Source: Burkholderiales bacterium (GTDB lineage Bacteria; Pseudomonadota; Gammaproteobacteria; Burkholderiales; Burkholderiaceae_D). From it: a DNA stretch of 12,108 bases. Positions 6,604 to 12,108 of this stretch are shown one piece after another (the first letter of the stretch is position 1; every line of letters begins with the position of its first letter). The notes under the pieces were generated by a model that was not told where the DNA came from, made no database searches, and saw only the letters and a program-made list of their open reading frames with translations. Where the stretch lies: positions 1 to 12,108 of the forward strand of contig JAGWUK010000035.1 in the NCBI GenBank assembly GCA_028868455.1, written 5' to 3'. The position numbers were made by a program, and so were the translations under genes.

Positions 6604-6632
6604 TTAATTATTCCTAAAAACGAAATAATTAA
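6604..6632. repeat. AT-rich inverted repeat TTAATTATT-N11-AATAATTAA
   Basis: A perfect 9-base inverted repeat spans 29 bases between the receptor terminator and the AhpD-like gene. It lies 116-144 bases upstream of that gene's start. It may be an operator or curved promoter DNA; AT-rich repeats also occur by chance. Confidence 0.4.
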
Positions 6633-6638
6633 GACCAT

Positions 6639-6671
6639 AAAAATGGCAACGATGCGCTCGTTGCCATTTTT
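6639..6671 (-). terminator. rho-independent terminator of the TonB-dependent receptor gene
   Basis: A perfect 14-bp stem pairs 6639-6652 with 6658-6671 (arms AAAAATGGCAACGA and its complement) around a 5-base loop. The minus strand ends in five T. It starts 36 bases after the receptor's stop codon. The symmetrical A/T ends mean it could act in both directions. Confidence 0.92.
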
Positions 6672-6706
6672 GATTTCACGTCATCATCAGGTAATTGAAC
6701 TCAGGA

Positions 6707-9109
6707 TTAAAACTTTTTCCATAACTTTGCGAAATAAGCGCGTCCACCCAGACCGAACTGCACGCTATCGTAATAAAAACCGTTGTCGGTTTCATCAGGA
6801 TTCTGGCGTGTTGGCGTGACGTTAAATACATTGGTCGCACCGATGGTGAGCTTTGTCTTATCGTTAAATGCATAAGTCACAGCCATGTCTGCCGACGTCT
6901 TTGGCTCGTAATACGCGTTCGGTACACCTGCGGCAGTGCCAGAGAAGGTTCCCAGAGTTTGCGAGCCGTAGTGAATGACTTTGAACTCGGTTGACCAAGG
7001 ACCCTGATCGTAATCAAACGTGATCGTTGCCTTCATGCGTGGGCCACCTTGTTCGATAAACAGACGTTCGCGCTCAGACAACAAGACGTCTTCGTAGCCT
7101 TTCAGCGATGGCGGTGCCTGTACTTTAGTCACTTCGGTTTTGCTGTAGTTCAGGCCCAGATAGGTTGACAGCTTGCCAGCACCGAGATCAGTCTTATGCG
7201 AAGCTGTCAGATCCAGACCCTGTGTTTTGGTATTGATGGAATTCACAAAAAATTGTGCCTGACCAACGCCAAGCGCCGACAAAGTCGCGCCAAGTGCTGG
7301 ATAGTTGCTGGCATCAAAGCGGCCAGACAAAACGATACGATCCGCGATATCTATCCGGTACAAATCGGCTGTCATGGAGAAAGTATTGCTTGGTTTAAAC
7401 GTCAATCCCAGCGTGTAGTTATTCGATGTTTCCTGCTTCAGCTTAGGAATGCCGGCAGCATTTGCGACAACGCCACCATTCGGTGCCAAGACGACGTCCA
7501 TTGGCACGCCGCTGATGAAATCGGTAAACGTCGAAGAAAAATAAACTTGCTGCAACGATGGTGCACGGAAACCTGTGCTGACGGAACCACGCAGGAGCAA
7601 ACTATCGGTCGCTTTGTAGCTCGCAGCCAACTTACCGGTCAGGGTTGAGCCGAAATCGCTGTAGTGTTCGCCACGCACGGCCGTCTGCAGTTTCAATCGA
7701 TTGGTCACGTCTGTTTCGATATCGACATACCCAGCAATGCTGTTGCGGCTGCGATCTGTCCGATCACTCGGTTGAAATCCGGGAAAGCCCTGACTCCCGG
7801 CATTACCGCCAAAACCTATGCCGTCCACATCGTTATAAGAACCTGGTTCACCAGCGAAAATCTTGTAGTTTTCGCGACGGTATTCGCCACCGAACGCAAC
7901 GTTGACGCCATTCATAAATCCGTCAAAGAATTTGCTGAAATCCAGATTGGTTGTCGCTTGTGAAAACGAAAAACCGCCTGCATCAAAACTGTTTGGACTG
8001 ATTCCCTTGCCGCCGGACAGCAAGTCTTTATTGGCGATTGAGGCGTTCAGCGTGTTGCTGATGTTGTACTTGAGCTCGTTAAAGCCATAAGTCTGTGACA
8101 GATCGGCATGCCATTCGCCGATTTCCCAGCGATAGCCAGCAGTACCGTAGATATCGTTAATATCGCCGTTGATATACGGTACAAAACCATTCGGATACAT
8201 TGCGGCCGAATTGCGTGATGGAATGTCGCCTGAACCTATGCCCCCCCGCGCCCAGGCAGCCGACGAGGCTTTACGCTGCTGCGTGCCAAGAGTGAAATAA
8301 AATTTATCATGACCGCCATTCGGTACTTCACCATTCAAGTACACCGTTGGACCAGTCACCTTGGTATCACCGATGGTGCGCGGATTGCCTGGATCGGCGC
8401 GATTGGAACGGCCACGATCAGTATATTCTGCCGTGATGCCGATAACGCCTTTTTCACCGATTTTGATACCGCAATAGGCTGAAGGCAGATAATTTTTGCC
8501 GTCACCAACCGAATACTGGCTGTAACCAAAGCTGGCTTCGCATCCCAGATTCTTTTTCAGACTGATATCCATAACACCGGCAATCGCATCGGAACCATAC
8601 TGTGCCGCAGCGCCATCACGCAACACCTGAACATTGCTGATCGCCATGACAGGAATAGCATTCAAATCCGTGCCTGTGTTTCCGCGGTTACGTGCGCCAA
8701 ACAGATTCACCAAGGCGACTGTATGACGGCGTTTACCGTTGACCAGTACCAGCGTCTGATCTGATCCGAGTCCACGTAGTGCGGCGGAGTCAACCAGATC
8801 GGCCCCATCTGCACCAGTCTGGCGCGTCGAATTAAATGAGGGAGAAATATTAGCCAAAGTCTGTGCAAGATCGAACTGACCGCCTTGTTCCGCCGATTTG
8901 GAAACGGCAATGAAGTCAACTGGCAACGGAGTATCCGTCGCTGAGGTATTAACTCTGCGCGAGCCCACGATGACCATGGTCTGTATTGGGGCATCTGAAG
9001 CTTTGTCGGCAGCCGGTGCCGTCTGTCCAAAAACCAGAGCTGGCGTCACCGCAGCAACTGAACCAACGCCATATAAAGCAAGCAAAACCGCTTTGCGCAT
9101 TATTGTCAT
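6707..9109 (-). CDS. TonB-dependent outer-membrane receptor
   Basis: This 800-residue receptor takes up a bulky nutrient (siderophore, cobalamin or another scarce compound) across the outer membrane with TonB energy. Residues 1 to about 29 form a signal peptide. A TonB box candidate lies at IQTMVIVGS (42-50). The plug covers about 52-185 with the hallmarks LRGLGSDQTLVLVNGKRR and VQVLRDGAAAQYGSDAIAGV. The remainder is a beta barrel ending in Phe, as expected for BAM recognition. The plug sequence matches the large Xanthomonas/Caulobacter-style receptors rather than classic BtuB, which is shorter, so the substrate is unclear. The start at 9109 is preferred over 9187, because the longer reading lacks a signal peptide at its N-terminus and AGAGAG lies before 9109. 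The mature protein has only two Cys (190 and 213). The upstream neighbour is a BtuF-like protein. Confidence 0.95.
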   Translation of the reverse strand: MTIMRKAVLLALYGVGSVAAVTPALVFGQTAPAADKASDAPIQTMVIVGSRRVNTSATDTPLPVDFIAVSKSAEQGGQFDLAQTLANISPSFNSTRQTGADGADLVDSAALRGLGSDQTLVLVNGKRRHTVALVNLFGARNRGNTGTDLNAIPVMAISNVQVLRDGAAAQYGSDAIAGVMDISLKKNLGCEASFGYSQYSVGDGKNYLPSAYCGIKIGEKGVIGITAEYTDRGRSNRADPGNPRTIGDTKVTGPTVYLNGEVPNGGHDKFYFTLGTQQRKASSAAWARGGIGSGDIPSRNSAAMYPNGFVPYINGDINDIYGTAGYRWEIGEWHADLSQTYGFNELKYNISNTLNASIANKDLLSGGKGISPNSFDAGGFSFSQATTNLDFSKFFDGFMNGVNVAFGGEYRRENYKIFAGEPGSYNDVDGIGFGGNAGSQGFPGFQPSDRTDRSRNSIAGYVDIETDVTNRLKLQTAVRGEHYSDFGSTLTGKLAASYKATDSLLLRGSVSTGFRAPSLQQVYFSSTFTDFISGVPMDVVLAPNGGVVANAAGIPKLKQETSNNYTLGLTFKPSNTFSMTADLYRIDIADRIVLSGRFDASNYPALGATLSALGVGQAQFFVNSINTKTQGLDLTASHKTDLGAGKLSTYLGLNYSKTEVTKVQAPPSLKGYEDVLLSERERLFIEQGGPRMKATITFDYDQGPWSTEFKVIHYGSQTLGTFSGTAAGVPNAYYEPKTSADMAVTYAFNDKTKLTIGATNVFNVTPTRQNPDETDNGFYYDSVQFGLGGRAYFAKLWKKF

Positions 9110-9114
9110 AAATA

Positions 9115-9187
9115 TCTCTCTGAAAAATGAGGTAAACCAATAACTGGTATGCACGCAAGTATCATTCCCGCTCAGAGAGAGCGTCAA
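9115..9187 (-). promoter_or_regulatory. leader and promoter region of the receptor with an inverted repeat over its ribosome binding site
   Basis: A 9-bp perfect inverted repeat (TCTCTCTGA at 9115-9123, complement at 9172-9180) has a 48-base spacer. In the mRNA its 3' arm contains the AGAGAG ribosome binding site of the receptor. A candidate promoter reads TTGACG (9182-9187), 18 bases, GATACT (9158-9163) on the minus strand. If that promoter is used, the upstream arm is not transcribed and the repeat would act at the DNA level. Confidence 0.45.
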
Positions 9188-9221
9188 TCAAAGCATCGCT
9201 GGGTGTGGTGTTTTTGCACAA

Positions 9222-9287
9222 ACTAATGGACTTGCCGCCCATGCAATCGGTTGCAAAATGCGGCTGGCCAACGAAATCGACATTAGT
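9222..9287 (-). repeat. nested inverted repeats at the 3' end of the BtuF-like gene
   Basis: A 7-base inverted repeat (ACTAATG 9222-9228, CATTAGT 9281-9287) includes the stop codon of the BtuF-like gene. Inside it GCCGC (9234-9238) pairs with GCGGC (9260-9264), and TGCAA (9242-9246) with TTGCA (9251-9255) around a 4-base loop. No T-run follows. It may be a 3' structure or a weak terminator. The rest of the gap to the receptor shows no cobalamin riboswitch boxes. Confidence 0.35.
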
Positions 9288-10077
9288 CGTAAAGGCTGTG
9301 CAAATAGCGCAGACCGGCAATGGCACGACTACCGTACCAGGAGATCATTTCACCATCGACCAGTTGGACGGGCTTGCCGATTTGCTGCTCGAGAGCGTCA
9401 ACATGCGCATCAGTAAAGCGATACGGCTCAGTGGACAGAAAAACGCGGTCGATCTCATCCAGCATCTTGACATCCCAGGCAAACACCGGATAGCGGGCGC
9501 CGTTATTTGCAGGCGACCAGGTGGTAATCCCAGTCAGCGCCAGCATATTGGCAATATAGGTGTCGGGGGCAACTGTCATCCAAGGATCTTTCCAGATGCA
9601 ATACAACACCCGTTCGTTGACCCGTTTTGCAGGCAATGCAGCAAGCGCGCGGGTAAACTGGTCTTGTAGCTGCCGGGCACGTTCGTTGACACTGAATAAT
9701 GTGCCAAGCAATTGATACAAGCCAACGTTGTCGGCCGGCGTCTGTGGATGTGTGACGATAATATGCGGGACGAAAGCGGCCAGCAAGTCGACGGTTGGCT
9801 TTTCGTTTTCATCAATATTCACGATGACATGCGTCGGCGCCAGCTTTCTGATTTTTTCTATATTCACATCTTTGGTACCGCCAATTTTTGGAACCAACCG
9901 TACCGCATTCGCCGGATGGATACAAAAACCTGTGCGCCCAGCAAGCGACGGTGCCAGACCGAGCTCGCACAATAATTCCGTAATAGACGGCACCAGGCTG
10001 ACAATACGGGCGTCTTCAGGACGGTAAACAGAATGTCTTTGTCCAATTGCATCTTGCATCGTACTGTCTTTATCCAT
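9283..10077 (-). CDS. BtuF-like helical-backbone metal/cobalamin-binding protein, no signal peptide
   Basis: This 264-residue protein of the periplasmic-binding-protein class III fold (BtuF/FecB group) opens with RIVSLVPSITELLCELG and GRTGFCIHP. KIGGTKDVNIEKIRKLAPTHVIVN follows, all typical of this family. The C-terminal lobe includes DPWMTVAPDTYIANML and LSTEPYRFTDAH. Such proteins bind cobalamin or iron-siderophore complexes for an ABC importer. Here no signal peptide is visible: the longer frame up to 10230 is an out-of-frame reading of the SDR gene. The ATG at 10077 overlaps the SDR stop by 8 bases (10070-10077), indicating coupling. An ATG at 10059 is an alternative start. No ABC permease or ATPase lies in the window. 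The receptor gene follows 173 bases downstream, which suggests a shared uptake theme. Confidence 0.85.
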   Translation of the reverse strand: MDKDSTMQDAIGQRHSVYRPEDARIVSLVPSITELLCELGLAPSLAGRTGFCIHPANAVRLVPKIGGTKDVNIEKIRKLAPTHVIVNIDENEKPTVDLLAAFVPHIIVTHPQTPADNVGLYQLLGTLFSVNERARQLQDQFTRALAALPAKRVNERVLYCIWKDPWMTVAPDTYIANMLALTGITTWSPANNGARYPVFAWDVKMLDEIDRVFLSTEPYRFTDAHVDALEQQIGKPVQLVDGEMISWYGSRAIAGLRYLHSLYD

Positions 10078-10873
10078 CCTTACACTCACTGGCATCGTCC
10101 GGTTTGGTACGCGCTTTTTTGGGCGCCCGTGAAAATGCAAAATCATAAACTGCATTTGGCAGCAAACGCAGTAATTTAGCCACCACGCCCATTTGCCATG
10201 GGATGACGGTATATGAAGCGCCAGTTTCAATCTTCCTTATCGCTTGGACCGCAAATTGCTCAACTGGCATTAAGAATGGCATTGGATAGGCATTGATTTG
10301 TGTCATTGGCGTATCGATATATCCTGGCGCAATTGTCACCACGCGAATGCCAGTTTCTTTTAATTCGACACGCAACGATTCGCAATAACTGATAACGCCT
10401 GCCTTGGAAGCGCTATATGCACCCGCACCAGGCAGGCCACGTATTCCTGCAACGCTGGCAATACCAACCAAACGGCATTTCTGCACTTTCGCATAGTCTT
10501 TCATCGCGGTGATAAATGGCGTAAACGTCGCAACTGTGGCCATCAAATTGGTCTGTAAAACGCGCTCGAAAACTGCCAGGTCACCGGCATATTCAGACAG
10601 CGTTCCCACGGAAATTCCGGCATTTGCAATGACAACATGAACCTGGCCGACTTGAGCAATAAAATCCTGTGCAGCGTCCGCCAGTGCCAGATGATCATTG
10701 ACGTCAACCGCATAGATGCGATGCTGTGTCGGATTTGGCAAACTCTGGCGCAATTGCTCAAGCACGCCTTGCCTCCTGCCCAATAACCCTAGAATTGCAC
10801 CTTGCGTTGCATAGGTTCTTGCTAGTGCGGCACCGATTCCGGACGATGCGCCAGTGATAAATACGGTTTTCAT
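10070..10873 (-). CDS. SDR family NAD(P)-dependent oxidoreductase
   Basis: This classical short-chain dehydrogenase/reductase has 267 residues. The cofactor motif TGASSGIG is at residues 7-14 and NAG at 84-86. The catalytic tetrad is complete: Asn108, Ser139, Tyr152 and Lys156 (YSASK). The segment PGYIDTPMT after the active site is also typical. A hydrophobic stretch near the C-terminus (WQMGVVAKLLRLLPNAVYDF) could attach the protein to a membrane. The substrate is not predictable. The ATG at 10873 is preferred to an in-frame TTG at 10882, with GGA close before it. The start lies immediately downstream of the dsbA terminator, so its promoter is unclear. It is coupled to the BtuF-like gene by an 8-base overlap. 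Confidence 0.92.
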   Translation of the reverse strand: MKTVFITGASSGIGAALARTYATQGAILGLLGRRQGVLEQLRQSLPNPTQHRIYAVDVNDHLALADAAQDFIAQVGQVHVVIANAGISVGTLSEYAGDLAVFERVLQTNLMATVATFTPFITAMKDYAKVQKCRLVGIASVAGIRGLPGAGAYSASKAGVISYCESLRVELKETGIRVVTIAPGYIDTPMTQINAYPMPFLMPVEQFAVQAIRKIETGASYTVIPWQMGVVAKLLRLLPNAVYDFAFSRAPKKARTKPDDASECKDG

Positions 10874-10880
10874 ATTTTCC

Positions 10881-10912
10881 AATAAAAAAAGTCCGCCCCG
10901 AAGGCGGACTTT
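10881..10912 (-). terminator. rho-independent terminator after dsbA
   Basis: The arms AAAGTCCGCC and GGCGGACTTT (10888-10897 and 10903-10912) form a perfect 10-bp stem with a 5-base loop. On the minus strand a run of seven T (with ATT after it) follows, 18 bases after the dsbA stop. It is one of the strongest signals in the window. Its T-run ends only 8 bases before the ATG of the next gene. Confidence 0.94.
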
Positions 10913-10930
10913 AGCTGAATTCCAGAAAAT

Positions 10931-11647
10931 TTATTTTTTCTTGACTGGCGCTGCAGGAGTCGCAGCCGTAGCATTGCGTTCTTTTTGGATTTTAGCAATC
11001 AGAAAATCCATGACTTTCAACACTGCATGATTCTGCATATCTTCCGTTACCCGCCCCATTGTCGATACGGACTGAGCGGGCGACGTGATATAGCGGCCAT
11101 CAATTGCGATCGTCGGAACGCTGTCAATCTGATACGCCTCTTGCAATTGTCCCGCACGATTTACTTTGCTTTGAATCGTAAACGAATTGTATATTTCAGA
11201 AAATTTCTGCTTGTCTAGACCGGACTTAGCGACAAATTCCATGACATCGCCGTCGCTTTGTAAGCGATTATGGTCAATGTGAAAGGCTTTAAAAGCCTTT
11301 GCCTGAAATTCATCCACTTTCCCCATCGCTTCCAACGTCAAATGCAGCTTTTGCTGAGTAACCAGGTTATGGAAGTTGACGTGGACACGTTTAAAAACAA
11401 TGTTGTCGCCCTGTTTCTTTACCCAGTCTTCCATCAATGGTTCCAGCGCGTTACAGTGCGGGCAAAAATATCCGAAAAATTCTGTCACTTCAATTTTCTT
11501 GCCACTGTCCACCGGTTGTGGGCGTGCCAGAACCTTGAATTCAACGCCGTTTTGCGGCTTGTCGACTGAGGCATTGGCACTTATGGCGACCAATCCCAGG
11601 CCCAATATCAGCAATGTCCGGCGAAATACTTGACTGAATATACGCAT
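10931..11647 (-). CDS. dsbA: thiol:disulfide interchange protein DsbA
   Basis: DsbA is the periplasmic oxidase that introduces disulfide bonds into exported proteins and is recycled by DsbB. The 238-residue precursor has a signal peptide (MRIFSQVFRRTLLILGLGL, probable cleavage after ANA at residue 26). The active site is Cys62-Pro-His-Cys65 (FFGYFCPHC), the classic DsbA dipeptide, and the cis-proline is at 178 (SVPTI). The helical insertion domain lies between about 90 and 165. The C-terminus ends in a short Ala/Pro/Lys tail, which looks disordered. The start at 11647 has AAGGA six bases upstream. It follows the SPOR gene by 17 bases, so both are almost certainly co-transcribed, and a strong hairpin terminates the transcript. 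Confidence 0.96.
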   Translation of the reverse strand: MRIFSQVFRRTLLILGLGLVAISANASVDKPQNGVEFKVLARPQPVDSGKKIEVTEFFGYFCPHCNALEPLMEDWVKKQGDNIVFKRVHVNFHNLVTQQKLHLTLEAMGKVDEFQAKAFKAFHIDHNRLQSDGDVMEFVAKSGLDKQKFSEIYNSFTIQSKVNRAGQLQEAYQIDSVPTIAIDGRYITSPAQSVSTMGRVTEDMQNHAVLKVMDFLIAKIQKERNATAATPAAPVKKK

Positions 11648-11664
11648 CTTTATTCCTTTAACGA

Positions 11665-12108
11665 TTATTTAACAGTTCGCACTATAGCTACATCTACTCC
11701 ATTTTCTGACAACTTTGCGCGCATTCGGTTCATTGCCTCGACTTGACTGAAAGGCCCTATTCGCACGCGATAGACCGATCCGGTATCAGAAGTTTTTTCA
11801 CTCACGCGCGCTTCGAATCCAATTAAAGCGAGTTTCGCTCTTGCGCTTTCCGCATCGGATTGCTCTTTGAACGCGCCCGCCTGCAGGAAGTAAATATACT
11901 TATCGTCTGGACTATCGGCTTTACCTGCCTCAACCGTTTTTTGTACTGACTTTTCTACAGACGCTTTGATTTCGGGTTTCACTTCAGCGGGTTTGGTCAC
12001 GGCCTCTGGGGGCGCAGTCTCCGGAGCTTTAGCTGCTGCACTCTGTTCTTTGCTCAATTCCTTGGCGGCATCTTTAGCTGCGTCTTTGTTGCTATACAAA
12101 GGCTTATT
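11665..12108 (-). CDS. SPOR domain-containing (FtsN-like) protein, C-terminal part, N-terminus outside the window
   Basis: The frame is open to the window edge, so only the last 147 residues are seen; an apparent start at 12099 is a TTG within the frame and not convincing. The visible part starts with an Ala/Lys/Glu-rich low-complexity linker of about 60 residues. A SPOR domain of about 75 residues follows, from YIYFLQAGAFKEQSDAESARAKL through YRVRIGPFSQVEAMNRMRAKL to the end. SPOR domains bind denuded peptidoglycan at the division septum, and FtsN is the best known example. The missing N-terminus should hold one membrane helix. It is the upstream gene of a two-gene unit with dsbA. In related Burkholderiales I recall a similar protein lying between argS and dsbA, which I cannot verify here. 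Confidence 0.9.
   Translation of the reverse strand, partial: NKPLYSNKDAAKDAAKELSKEQSAAAKAPETAPPEAVTKPAEVKPEIKASVEKSVQKTVEAGKADSPDDKYIYFLQAGAFKEQSDAESARAKLALIGFEARVSEKTSDTGSVYRVRIGPFSQVEAMNRMRAKLSENGVDVAIVRTVK

Noticed and set aside
9110..9187. Longer receptor start at 9187
   Set aside because: It places the signal peptide 26 residues inside the protein; the start at 9109 gives a normal signal peptide at the N-terminus.
9110..9282. Possible cobalamin riboswitch before the receptor
   Set aside because: The spacer is too short for the usual size and I find no B12-box-like conserved sequence on the minus strand.
10078..10230. N-terminal extension of the BtuF-like protein
   Set aside because: This stretch is the C-terminal coding region of the SDR gene read in another frame and contains no signal-peptide pattern.

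Overview
The window looks like a chromosomal stretch of a betaproteobacterium, most likely Burkholderiales and perhaps Oxalobacteraceae. This is an inference from protein style, moderate GC content, and the pairing of a SPOR-domain protein with dsbA, an order I associate with that group. No rRNA, tRNA, CRISPR array, insertion sequence or prophage gene was seen. Most genes are on the minus strand. Only the WYL regulator, the EamA transporter and a possible partial ORF at the left edge are on the plus strand.

Left part (1-2065): a possible C-terminal gene fragment with a plus-strand terminator, a RimJ/RimL-type GNAT acetyltransferase, a strong hairpin terminator, a DUF805 membrane protein, and a short ORF (1597-1863). 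That ORF reads like the surviving C-terminal half of a decayed exported or lipoprotein gene. Middle left (2066-5406): a translationally coupled DUF1579-like/LysE-type exporter pair, read divergently from a YafY-type HTH-WYL regulator that probably controls it, then an EamA/DMR permease.

Middle (5407-6706): a GC-rich spacer that can fold into two mutually exclusive 13-bp hairpins, a stand-alone CZB zinc-binding protein, and an AhpD-like carboxymuconolactone-decarboxylase-family protein. The AhpD-like gene has two inverted repeats in its upstream region. The CZB and AhpD-like genes are co-directional and may form a small redox-related unit.

Right part (6707-12108, all minus strand): an 800-residue TonB-dependent receptor preceded by a leader with an inverted repeat covering its ribosome binding site; a BtuF-like metal/cobalamin-binding protein without a visible signal peptide, overlapping by 8 nt an SDR oxidoreductase; a strong terminator; DsbA; and the C-terminal part of a SPOR-domain protein cut by the window edge. 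Transcription runs from SPOR to dsbA and stops at 10888-10912. SDR and the BtuF-like gene form the next unit, and the receptor follows after 173 bases.

Most of this is ordinary housekeeping or accessory content. The least explained parts are the competing hairpins at 5413-5465, the receptor leader at 9115-9187, the decayed gene at 1597-1961 and the signal-less BtuF-like protein.
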